Shown one piece after another: positions 13,552 through 21,556 of a stretch of DNA of 64,000 nt. The DNA is from Faecalicatena_A orotica (GTDB lineage Bacteria; Bacillota; Clostridia; Lachnospirales; Lachnospiraceae). The stretch lies in NCBI RefSeq assembly GCF_040545875.1, contig NZ_JBEPMR010000021.1; one strand, 5' to 3'. A program made the position numbers and the translations under genes. A model generated the notes under the pieces. That model saw only the letters and a program-made list of their open reading frames with translations, was not told the origin of the DNA and ran no database searches. Numbering within the stretch: the first letter of the stretch is position 1; each line of letters begins with the position of its first letter.

Positions 13552-14364
13552 TCAGCTGTTTATTTTCACTTCAATTTTGATCAGGCATTGCTCCCGGCTG
13601 CCAGTGGTCAGCTCATCCAGCGGATATTCCTCGTAAGCATCTCCGTCCATCTGGAGTCCCTGCTCCTCAAGAAACGCAAGCAGCGGGCGGTAAAAGGTTT
13701 CGCTCATAGCTTCAGGGTACCGGCGGTAAAGCACTGCGTAGGTTCCCACACTTTTCCATGCATTGTTATTTTCACTGACCTTGAAGTAGCATCGGGACGG
13801 GTTTGGCCAGGGGCTTGACGCCAAACACCGCCGGGGTACCACTGTGCCCACGGGAAAGTTGATGTTTATGCCGTGATTCTTAGCATAGGTAAAGGCCGAG
13901 ATCATATTATCCCCATAAATACCTTCCGTATATATGGTTCCGTCCGTGAGAATGGGGCAGAGGAAAATTGGCTCCCGTTCTCGTTCCACTAACATGACAC
14001 GATCCTCCTCACAGGACAGCGCTTCCTCGGTCATGGAACGGCGCAGACGCATAAGCGCCTGAATGGACTGCAGTCGTTTTATTTCTTGATCAATATTGGC
14101 ATCCTTCTCCTGAAAAAATTTAATCATCCGCTCGGGTGACCGCTCGCCAAGGTAGTTTCTGATATCTTCCAGTCCCACGTCGATACTTCGCAGGCCGCTG
14201 ATGAGGTTGGCCAGTTCAATTTGGCGGAATCCGTAATAGCGATAGCTGTTCTTACCCCGGTACTCTGGGGAGAGAAGTCTGATCTTGTCATAAAAGCGCA
14301 GCAGCTCTTTGCTGATGCCTGTCAGCCTGGAAAATTCTTTGATGGACATAAAGGAATCTTGCAT
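13552..14364 (-). CDS. MerR-family regulator with GyrI-like effector domain
   Basis: The 270-residue protein has an N-terminal MerR winged helix (SIKEFSRLTGISKELLRFYDKIRLLSPEYRG), a long coiled-coil helix around residues 80-120 and a C-terminal GyrI-like/BmrR-type ligand-binding domain from about 125 that ends in EQCLIKIEVKI. Such proteins bind bulky hydrophobic drugs and activate promoters with a long spacer. It is divergent from the CmpB-family gene at 14504, whose upstream region contains a TTGACA-N19-TAGAGT promoter, so that gene is the likely target. Confidence 0.88.
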   Translation of the reverse strand: MQDSFMSIKEFSRLTGISKELLRFYDKIRLLSPEYRGKNSYRYYGFRQIELANLISGLRSIDVGLEDIRNYLGERSPERMIKFFQEKDANIDQEIKRLQSIQALMRLRRSMTEEALSCEEDRVMLVEREREPIFLCPILTDGTIYTEGIYGDNMISAFTYAKNHGININFPVGTVVPRRCLASSPWPNPSRCYFKVSENNNAWKSVGTYAVLYRRYPEAMSETFYRPLLAFLEEQGLQMDGDAYEEYPLDELTTGSREQCLIKIEVKINS

Positions 14365-14418
14365 TTCTTCACCTCTTCCTTTTGGGAAAAATTTTATAGG
14401 TTATTTATAAATCGGTCA

Positions 14419-14449
14419 TTGACATTAGAACGATTATAAGGTTTAGAGT
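14419..14449 (+). promoter_or_regulatory. MerR-type 19-bp-spacer promoter
   Basis: TTGACA (14419-14424) and TAGAGT (14444-14449) are 19 bases apart, the spacing that MerR proteins correct by DNA untwisting. The dyad in the spacer is weak. Confidence 0.5.
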
Positions 14450-14503
14450 AGCATTGTTGCAAAAATATTACAAGGTTATAATTCCAAGTTCAAGGAGGCC
14501 GAT

Positions 14504-15163
14504 ATGAAACAAAAACTGATAGATGCCCATACAAACTATTCCAATATGTTTTGGTTGTTCATGATCGGAAATATCCTTGGTGTTATTTTAGAGGGGATTT
14601 GGTGCTTCGTCCGGAACGGCCGTTGGGAAACCCATGTTGTTACCATATGGGGGCCGTTTTGTCTGATTTATGGGGTAGGTGCCGTGGGCGGTTACCTTGC
14701 ATCAGCCCTGTTATCTGATAAAAAAATACTGACTCAGTTTGCAGTCTTTGCAGCAATTGGTACTGTTGTGGAGTACGTCAGCAGTATGCTTCTGGAATAC
14801 GGACTACACATGCGGGCGTGGGATTACAGCAGGCATTTTGGAAACATCGCAGGACGGGTCAGCCTGCAGATGGCTCTCATATGGGGGGCGCTGGGCGTTT
14901 TGTTTTCGTACTTTCTTGTCCCGCAGCTTCAAAAACTATTTGAGTTGATGCAAGGACGGCTGTGGAAAACGGCTACAGTCTGTATGACCGTGTTTATGAG
15001 CATCAACATAACCCTGACTGCCATATGCCTTGTTCGTTGGAAGAACCGCCATGAGGGAGCTTCCCCGAGAAACTATATGGAAACATTCATTGATGAATCG
15101 TATCCCGATCATACGATGGAAAAGAGGTTTTGTGAGTGGAGTTTTTTAGATGAAGAAAACTGA
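14504..15163 (+). CDS. CmpB-family membrane protein (putative ABC transporter type IV)
   Basis: This 219-residue membrane protein of PF06541 has about five helices and the family hallmarks GNILGVILEGIWCF near residue 22 and WGPFCLIYGVGAVGGYLAS near 48. The tail carries the usual hydrophilic DESYPDHTMEKRF. Function in the family is not firmly known. A second member is encoded at 17828 in the same locus. The start follows AAGGAGG. It is transcribed divergently from the MerR gene and probably activated by it. Confidence 0.85.
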   Translation: MKQKLIDAHTNYSNMFWLFMIGNILGVILEGIWCFVRNGRWETHVVTIWGPFCLIYGVGAVGGYLASALLSDKKILTQFAVFAAIGTVVEYVSSMLLEYGLHMRAWDYSRHFGNIAGRVSLQMALIWGALGVLFSYFLVPQLQKLFELMQGRLWKTATVCMTVFMSINITLTAICLVRWKNRHEGASPRNYMETFIDESYPDHTMEKRFCEWSFLDEEN

Positions 15164-15217
15164 GACAGGATGAATGGTTATAGCTAATATACGAAACCAA
15201 CATAACCTAGTTTTCTA

Positions 15218-15246
15218 TTGACATAGTACGAAATCGGACTTATACT
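15218..15246 (+). promoter_or_regulatory. Autoregulated promoter of marR1
   Basis: TTGACA (15218-15223) and TATACT (15241-15246) are 17 bases apart, and the spacer TAGTACGAAATCGGACT is a MarR-type operator. Confidence 0.85.
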
Positions 15247-15276
15247 AAGAAATATGAGAGCGGGAGGTAAAGTGGG

Positions 15277-15756
15277 ATGGAAGAGAAAGATTTGGTATTG
15301 GAATTTAATTCTGTATACAGGGAACTGAATGATCTGTATCACGACATTGCATTGAATATAGGGATACCAGATAGTGCATTTATTATTTTCTATGCAATAT
15401 TTAAAATAGGGGATGGCTGCTTGCAGCGGGATATATGTAAGCAGTCTTATACAAATAAGCAAACGATTAATTCAACCATACAGAGACTGAAAGCGGATGG
15501 ATATCTTTTTTTGAAACAAGGAAAGGGACGTGACAAACATATTTATCTGACAGAACGTGGAACACATTTTCTAAGGGAGAAAATCGCCCCTATGGTTATG
15601 GCTGAAGAAAAGGCCTTTCTGATGCTTAGTATAGAGGAACAAAAACAATTTTTTTCTATTTTTTCAAAATATGTAGTATCCTTTCGCAGAAAAGTGGATG
15701 AAGCATTTATCGAAAATAAAAATATCCAAGAGCCAGACACAAAGACGCGGAGATGA
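15277..15756 (+). CDS. MarR-family regulator 1
   Basis: The 159-residue winged-helix protein has its recognition region at about 55-100 (SYTNKQTINSTIQRLKADGYLFLKQGKGRDKHIYLT), with the wing at GKGRDKH and dimerisation helices at both ends. It starts at an ATG after GGGAGG. A paralogue is encoded at 23578 (SIPKQTVNSVVSGMIKRGHVYLE). The operator in its own promoter spacer indicates autorepression, and copies at 13494, 23447 and 24053 define a shared regulon. It is the first gene of a run with the TetR-like gene and the patatin gene. Confidence 0.92.
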   Translation: MEEKDLVLEFNSVYRELNDLYHDIALNIGIPDSAFIIFYAIFKIGDGCLQRDICKQSYTNKQTINSTIQRLKADGYLFLKQGKGRDKHIYLTERGTHFLREKIAPMVMAEEKAFLMLSIEEQKQFFSIFSKYVVSFRRKVDEAFIENKNIQEPDTKTRR

Positions 15757-15818
15757 TACACATGAAAATCGTAGGTTTCGTTTTTTTATAAACATAGTCA
15801 TTTTAAGGAGGGATACAT

Positions 15819-16442
15819 TTGCCTACAGAAAAATTTATTCACTTGGAGCTTCATAAGAGGAACGCAATCCTGAAAGGGGCATGTATGGCGATTGCAGATA
15901 GTTCATGTTATTTGCATTCTGGCAGCAAGCTTGCTGCCAGAATGCAAATTTCCGAATCAGACTTTGATTCGTACTTTTATGATATGCGTGACCTTTTATG
16001 CTGCCTGTTATATTATTTGTTTGATCGTGTTCTGGACGATTTTTTGCTTTCTCTTCAGGCGGAAGGTGGAAATTTTCAGGAGGCATGTATCAGAAATATC
16101 CGTGAAATGAAGAAAACGGGAAAATGGGAGCTGTACGCTTCCATATGTGAGAGATTTGTTTATGAAACCTACTATCAAAGGCTTGCTGCTTATGCAGCTG
16201 AGCGATACTATGAGACAGGAAAAATTACAAAGTTTATAGAAACATGTCACGGAATGCTTGATCCTGCGAGGTACGGTGCATTAGAACAGGAAAAACTTAA
16301 AAAAGGAATGAAGTTTGTTCTGGATATAGTTCTGTACGGACTTGTGACATGTGAGGCGGATGACACAGATGAGGAGTGGGAGGCGTTATTATGCCGGGTG
16401 CGGTCGATTGGCCAGGGGTTAGAGCGTCTTTCGTCAGAATAG
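15819..16442 (+). CDS. TetR-like regulator
   Basis: The 207-residue protein starts at a TTG after AAGGAGG. The N-terminal 55 residues fit a TetR helix-turn-helix (NAILKGACMAIADS, then SKLAARMQISESDFDSYFYDM). The rest is helical, as expected for a ligand-binding domain, with the C-terminus around EEWEALLCRVRSIGQGL. It is probably cotranscribed with marR1 and the patatin gene. A 40-base perfect palindrome lies inside the coding sequence of the DNA-binding region (15910-15949). That is unusual; the protein frame is kept through it. Confidence 0.75.
   Translation: MPTEKFIHLELHKRNAILKGACMAIADSSCYLHSGSKLAARMQISESDFDSYFYDMRDLLCCLLYYLFDRVLDDFLLSLQAEGGNFQEACIRNIREMKKTGKWELYASICERFVYETYYQRLAAYAAERYYETGKITKFIETCHGMLDPARYGALEQEKLKKGMKFVLDIVLYGLVTCEADDTDEEWEALLCRVRSIGQGLERLSSE
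15910..15949. repeat. Perfect 40-base palindrome inside the TetR-like gene
   Basis: The palindrome is centred on AAGCTT, between 15929 and 15930. Each side of 20 bases (ATTTGCATTCTGGCAGCAAG and its complement) matches without error. It encodes residues about 31-44 of the regulator. No T run follows, so it is not a usual terminator. Confidence 0.95.
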
Positions 16443-16498
16443 GAAGAGGAACGAACCATTTATACTGTGATTCAAGACGAAAGGAGACAGGTATCTTA

Positions 16499-17803
16499 AT
16501 GAAGCGTTATGTTCTGGATGATTGTAAGACAGCTTTAGTTTTGGGAGGAGGAGGTTCCCGCGGTTCTTATGAAATGGGTGTCTGGCAGGCACTACGGGAG
16601 ATGGATGTTGATATTCATATAGTGACAGGAACATCTATCGGGGCAATCAATGATGCCGCGATTGCACAAGGTGACTATGATATGGCAGTGCGGCTGTGGA
16701 ACAGCATTGAAACCAGCAAAGTGATCGATGTCCCCATCAATGAGGATGCTCCTCTGGAACGGAAGGTAAGGGAAACCTACCAAAATTTTTTGGTCAATTT
16801 TTTAAAAAACGGCGGAACCGGAGTGGACTCCTTGAAGGAAACACTTGCGCTTTTTCTAGACGAACAGAAGGTAAGAGCTTCTTCTGTGACCTATGGATTG
16901 GTTACGATTGAAATGGATTCTAAAATACCCCATGAGTTGTTTATTGCCGATATCCCACAGGGTAAAATGATTGACTATATTCTGGCAAGTGCTTCTATTT
17001 ATCCGGCATTTAAGCCCCATTCAATTAATGATGTGCGTTATGTGGATGGCGCATATCACGACAATCTGCCTGTTAAAATGGCACTTGATAAAGGTGCAGT
17101 AAATGTTATAGCGGTGGATCTGGATGCATTTGGTGTGGTAAATAAAGAGACGCTTAAACTTGCGAAACGCTCTCTTTATATTAAGAGTTATTGGAACCTT
17201 GGTCCAACGCTGGTGTTTGATCACAACACTATTCAACGGAATATCCGGCTTGGCTATCTGGACACCCTGAAAGCTTACGGTGCATATGAGGGATATGCGT
17301 ACACATTTCTCCCTGGTTTTTGCAAAAAAATCATGCCGCAATTTACAGGCTGTCTGCCTTTGGAAGATTTTCTGTATAAAAGCGGTGGCGGTATGTTTGA
17401 CCAATTGTTTCTAAATAGTCTGCATAAAATAATGGAGGAACGAGGGGAGCAGAAAAACCATGATTATGAAGCAGCACTTGTCAGTGCCGAACTGGCAGGT
17501 GAGATATTTGGGATGAATTGTACGGTTATTTACACATATGAGGTATGGCAGAAACGGCTGCGCCAGTGTGTTGCCCAAGTACCACTGCCCAATGTGCCCA
17601 ATATGGCAGAACCAAATCTATTGGATGCTGTAATTGAAAGTGCACAAACGATGGTCAGTAAACAGTCGCGTACAAAACAGGCGGCAGTTATGATTAGAGA
17701 GATGCTGCGAACAGAAGCGACAATACGTCCGTCTGGCAGTTTGACTATGTCGCCTGAAACCTTTTTAGCCGGGCTTTTTCTTGCAGTCACAAATGTACTG
17801 TAA
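16499..17803 (+). CDS. Patatin-like phospholipase
   Basis: This lipid acyl hydrolase of the patatin/RssA type has 434 residues. The N-terminal catalytic domain shows the oxyanion loop GGGGSRGSYEMG near residue 18, the nucleophile elbow GTSIG near 43 (catalytic Ser in the middle) and the catalytic Asp in VDGAYHDN near 185, so the Ser-Asp dyad is complete. ATG at 16499 follows AGGAGA; the open frame upstream overlaps the TetR-like gene. It is the last gene of the MarR1 run, next to glycolipid and exporter genes, which suggests membrane lipid turnover. Confidence 0.9.
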   Translation: MKRYVLDDCKTALVLGGGGSRGSYEMGVWQALREMDVDIHIVTGTSIGAINDAAIAQGDYDMAVRLWNSIETSKVIDVPINEDAPLERKVRETYQNFLVNFLKNGGTGVDSLKETLALFLDEQKVRASSVTYGLVTIEMDSKIPHELFIADIPQGKMIDYILASASIYPAFKPHSINDVRYVDGAYHDNLPVKMALDKGAVNVIAVDLDAFGVVNKETLKLAKRSLYIKSYWNLGPTLVFDHNTIQRNIRLGYLDTLKAYGAYEGYAYTFLPGFCKKIMPQFTGCLPLEDFLYKSGGGMFDQLFLNSLHKIMEERGEQKNHDYEAALVSAELAGEIFGMNCTVIYTYEVWQKRLRQCVAQVPLPNVPNMAEPNLLDAVIESAQTMVSKQSRTKQAAVMIREMLRTEATIRPSGSLTMSPETFLAGLFLAVTNVL

Positions 17804-17827
17804 GAATAGTTCTCTTGATTTCTTGAT

Positions 17828-18481
17828 TCACTTGTAATCCTTCTTTTGTTCTGCCATTTTGTAGGGGGAATGCCTCATGCTGGGATAAAGTTTCTGCATC
17901 CGTTCATTAGGAAATCTTTGATCCAGCCAGATATCCATCTGTCCGTCTGGTTTGTGCCCGGTCAGACGTTTTCGCCAACGTCCCACGGCCAGCGCTGAAA
18001 GCCATAAGTCATAGGCGAGAAAAACGTTTAAGGCAATGACTGCCGGGGCTTTGACTGGGAATGGAATCTGGGCAAACAGCCTGAACAGAAAGGGCTGTAT
18101 GCCCCTTATATAGGCGATACCCAAAAATCCCCAGAAAATCATAAACCGAAGACTGGTACGTCCTCCCAGCAGGGAAAACCGCTGTCCGCTGTATTCCCAG
18201 GAGACTGTACCGTACATGGTTTCCTGTACATAGCTGCAGACTGCCTCAAACAATCCGCCTAAGATGGCGGAGCTTAGGAACAGCCCCCATGCATCCGGCA
18301 GGCGTGACAACAACGTGGTCATCAGAACAGCGCCTATACCATATATCTGATTGAAAGGTCCATATACCACGCTTTGGCGGCGCATGAGTTTTCCCGTTGT
18401 CAGATAACAGTAAATGGTCTCAATGACTACACCGAGAATACTGCCTACAGCAAACAGCAGCAAAATATCTAGCACTTTCAT
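17828..18481 (-). CDS. CmpB-family membrane protein 2
   Basis: The 217-residue paralogue of the 14504 product has the same marks (VGSILGVVIETIYCY, VVYGPFNQIYGIGAVLMT, and the tail DQRFPNERMQKL). It is last in the minus-strand operon that begins with the ABC exporter genes and directly follows the glycosyltransferase gene (stop and start adjacent). The function is unknown; the family name reflects an old annotation as an ABC transporter component. Confidence 0.85.
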   Translation of the reverse strand: MKVLDILLLFAVGSILGVVIETIYCYLTTGKLMRRQSVVYGPFNQIYGIGAVLMTTLLSRLPDAWGLFLSSAILGGLFEAVCSYVQETMYGTVSWEYSGQRFSLLGGRTSLRFMIFWGFLGIAYIRGIQPFLFRLFAQIPFPVKAPAVIALNVFLAYDLWLSALAVGRWRKRLTGHKPDGQMDIWLDQRFPNERMQKLYPSMRHSPYKMAEQKKDYK

Positions 18482-19684
18482 CTATTTCACTTCCTCTTTC
18501 CACGCATTTAGACTAGCCGGCCTGCACGTAGCAAGGCGCAGGTAAATTGCTTCCATTTGTCTTGCCAGTCCGGTGGGATGCAGCCCTTTGACGGAATTGG
18601 CAGTTGAGGCCTGCATACGGGCCTGACCTACATGACTGCTGTTCCGGAAACGCAGAAGGATAGCTGAAAATTCTTCTGCGGTGCGGAAAACATAACCATT
18701 TACCCCCACTGTCACCTGTCCGGGATTCGCTTCATCCAGCCTCTGTAAAACCGGCAGCCCCATAGACATGGCTTCCAGCATGGAGATAGAGTTGACTTCG
18801 GAGCGGGAAGCAGTGGCATATAAGTCACTGCAGGCATACACTTCCCGAACAGACTCATGGGGCACAGCACCGGTAAAGATGACAGCGCTGCCTGCATTCA
18901 GACGCCGTGTCAGCTCCTTCAGTTCAGACAGGGCGGGTCCGTCCCCGATAAGGAGAAGTTTTAAATGCGCCTCTTTTTGGCGGCATTGTGCGAAAAAGCG
19001 GATTAGCACATCCACACTCTTCTCCTGACCAAGCCGTCCGCAGAAGCAGATTACGGTATCATCGTTTTGAATATTGTAAAATTGACGAAGCATCTTCACA
19101 GTGACGGGATCTGTCCTGTCCCGTGAGAACTGCTCCAGTTCCACTGCGTTGGGGATGACCTCAATCTCGCGTTTCACGCCGCAGTGGTGCAGAAAATCCC
19201 GGGACTTTACAGAGGGACCGATGATGGCATCGGCCTGGCTGGCAAAATAACGCAAATACCGGTGAATCATCTTACGGACAACTGGCTGGAGAGTGGGAGA
19301 GGCAACATAGTGGAGGTAATCATCCCACATGGTATGCAGGGTGTAAATAAACGGAATTTTTAATTTCCGGGCAGTCTCCAGACCGGTAGAACCGATGCCA
19401 AATTCTGTATGTGTATGGGCAATGTCTGGAGAGAATGCCTGAATCAGCCGCATTCTCTCCAGATTGTAGGAAGGGGCCATGCCATATCCGTACAAATCTT
19501 TCAACTCCGCGGCGGGGCAGCGCAGTACTCCTTCCTTCATATGGCATACTTCCGCCTTTGGGTCCGCCGTGACCACCAAAACCTGGTGGCCCAGAGCCTC
19601 CATTCCCTCCTTTAAGGTTTTTACGTGGGTCGCCACACCGTTGATCTGGGGGAGGTACGTTTCGCTGAATAAGGCAATTCTCAT
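18482..19684 (-). CDS. Glycosyltransferase family 4
   Basis: This 400-residue GT-B enzyme starts at MRIALFSETYLPQINGVATH, typical of diacylglycerol glucosyl/mannosyltransferases. The N-terminal domain has the acceptor region HTHTEFGIGSTG near residue 93. The C-terminal domain has the donor-binding FCGRLGQEKSVD near 218 and the ExxxxxxxE-type motif in SRSEVNSISMLEAMSMGLP near 297. It probably glycosylates a membrane lipid. Start 19684 is chosen over 19693 because AGGATG spacing and the family start fit. It lies within the exporter operon. Confidence 0.88.
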   Translation of the reverse strand: MRIALFSETYLPQINGVATHVKTLKEGMEALGHQVLVVTADPKAEVCHMKEGVLRCPAAELKDLYGYGMAPSYNLERMRLIQAFSPDIAHTHTEFGIGSTGLETARKLKIPFIYTLHTMWDDYLHYVASPTLQPVVRKMIHRYLRYFASQADAIIGPSVKSRDFLHHCGVKREIEVIPNAVELEQFSRDRTDPVTVKMLRQFYNIQNDDTVICFCGRLGQEKSVDVLIRFFAQCRQKEAHLKLLLIGDGPALSELKELTRRLNAGSAVIFTGAVPHESVREVYACSDLYATASRSEVNSISMLEAMSMGLPVLQRLDEANPGQVTVGVNGYVFRTAEEFSAILLRFRNSSHVGQARMQASTANSVKGLHPTGLARQMEAIYLRLATCRPASLNAWKEEVK

Positions 19685-19720
19685 TTTCATCATCCTTTCT
19701 GAATATATCCGATTCCTGTC

Positions 19721-21556
19721 TTAAGCAACCTCAAACTGGCTGTTATAAAGCTCCGCATAAAATCCGCCTTTTTCCATCAGTTCCATATGACTGCCGCTTT
19801 CAATAATATCACCGTCTTTTAACACTAAGATGATATCAGCGTTTTTGATAGTAGACAGCCGGTGGGCGATGACGAACGAGGTACGGCCCTGCATCAGCTT
19901 ATCCATGGCATTCTGAATCAGAGCTTCTGTTCTGGTATCAATGGAGCTGGTGGCTTCATCTAAAATCAGCATAGGGGCATTATCAATCATGGCCCGGGCA
20001 ATAGTAATCTGTTGGCGCTGGCCTGCCGAAAGGCTGATTTTATCGTTGATTACTGTGTCATACCCTTTTGGAAGAGTCCGGATGAAATGGTGAAGCCCTA
20101 CGGCCTTACATGCCTGTTTGAGCATTTCATCGGTCACATCCTGCTTGTTATACACGATATTTTCCCGGATGGTTCCTTCAAAGAGCCAAGTGTCCTGTAA
20201 TACCATGCAGAAGAGGGAATGGACCTGCTCCCTTGTCATCTGGCTGATTGGAACGCCGTCAATCAGGATTTCTCCACTGTTTATTTCATTGAAACGCATC
20301 AGCAGATTGACTAAAGTCGTTTTCCCTGCGCCGGTGGGGCCTACAATGGCAATCTTTTGTCCGGGACGGGCTTTAGCAGAAAAATTATGGATGATAATCT
20401 TATCAGTGCCCTCATAACCAAATTTTACGTTCCTGAACTCCACATGTCCGGTAACGGTCTGAGGCTTTATATTCTTATGACTTTCGTCTGCCATTTCCTC
20501 TGCATCCAGAAACTCAAAGACACGTTCACCGGCAGCAACCGCCATCTGCAGCCCCTGTGCCAGCTGGGCAATCTGTGTGAGCGGCTGGGTGAAATAGCGC
20601 ACATACACCAAAAACGCTACGATTACTCCAAAGGAGATATGGCCTTTCAGAGCTAAAGCGGCGCCCACCACAATAACTGCCACATAACCCAGATTATCGA
20701 CAAAGGTCATGACGGGCATCATCAGCCCGGAGAGAAATTGGGCCATATAAGTGCTCTTGTTTAGCTTTTTATTAAGACTCTTGAATGGCTCATACATCTG
20801 CTGTTCCGCGTTGTAGGCTTTCACAATGGTGTGTCCGGTATAGGTTTCTTCGATGTGACCGTTAATTTTTCCCAGATATTTCTGCTGGTTGTCAAAATGT
20901 TTCTGGGATTTACTCATGATGAGCATCATCACTAAAAAGCCAAGGATGACTGAAGCAATGGCTGTGACAGTCATGACCCAATTGGTTTTAAACATCATAA
21001 TCAGGGAACCTGCCAGCATAGTGGCAGATGACACAAGGGTAGTCAGACTGTTGTTCAGGTTCTGTCCCAGAGAGTCTACATCATTGGTGATGCGGGAAAG
21101 GATATCCCCGGTGGTGTTTTTATGGTAAAACCACATGGGCAGACGGTTGATTTTCTGGCTGATATCTGTACGCATTTTCTGGGAGATTCTCTGGGTGACT
21201 GTTGCCATGATCCATCCCTGTATGGTGTTTAAGATTGTACTCAACAGATAAAGAACAACCAGAAGAATCCCGATTTTGGCAATGCCGGACATATCAAGGT
21301 TTGTCATAATACCATCGGTTATGAGATTGGTCATATCCTTGAGTTTTTCAGGGCTGACAAGAGCAATTACAGTTCCTGCAATCGCAGTGGTCACTGCCAT
21401 AATGATGATGGCTATATACTTTTTGGAATAGGAGAGCAGGGCCTTTACTGTTTTTTTGGTATCCTTTGCTTTTGGGACGGTTCCTCCCAGTCCAGAAAAA
21501 TCAGAGACTTCCATCTCCGGTGCAGCCTGGTTTTCCGTAATTTTATCATTATTCAT
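19721..21556 (-). CDS. ABC exporter subunit, catalytic half
   Basis: The 611-residue half transporter has a six-helix membrane domain (about residues 45-340) and a nucleotide-binding domain with Walker A GPTGAGKTT, signature LSAGQRQQ (noncanonical, A for G), Walker B LILDEATSS with the catalytic Glu, and H-loop in IAHRLST. It pairs with the upstream gene product, which has the reverse pattern, as in heterodimeric exporters such as BmrCD or TM287/288. Its start overlaps the end of that gene by eight bases. Probable role: drug or lipid efflux. Confidence 0.94.
   Translation of the reverse strand: MNNDKITENQAAPEMEVSDFSGLGGTVPKAKDTKKTVKALLSYSKKYIAIIIMAVTTAIAGTVIALVSPEKLKDMTNLITDGIMTNLDMSGIAKIGILLVVLYLLSTILNTIQGWIMATVTQRISQKMRTDISQKINRLPMWFYHKNTTGDILSRITNDVDSLGQNLNNSLTTLVSSATMLAGSLIMMFKTNWVMTVTAIASVILGFLVMMLIMSKSQKHFDNQQKYLGKINGHIEETYTGHTIVKAYNAEQQMYEPFKSLNKKLNKSTYMAQFLSGLMMPVMTFVDNLGYVAVIVVGAALALKGHISFGVIVAFLVYVRYFTQPLTQIAQLAQGLQMAVAAGERVFEFLDAEEMADESHKNIKPQTVTGHVEFRNVKFGYEGTDKIIIHNFSAKARPGQKIAIVGPTGAGKTTLVNLLMRFNEINSGEILIDGVPISQMTREQVHSLFCMVLQDTWLFEGTIRENIVYNKQDVTDEMLKQACKAVGLHHFIRTLPKGYDTVINDKISLSAGQRQQITIARAMIDNAPMLILDEATSSIDTRTEALIQNAMDKLMQGRTSFVIAHRLSTIKNADIILVLKDGDIIESGSHMELMEKGGFYAELYNSQFEVA

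Noticed and set aside
15910..15949. Palindrome considered as a rho-independent terminator
   Set aside because: No T run follows on either strand and the reading frame continues through it.
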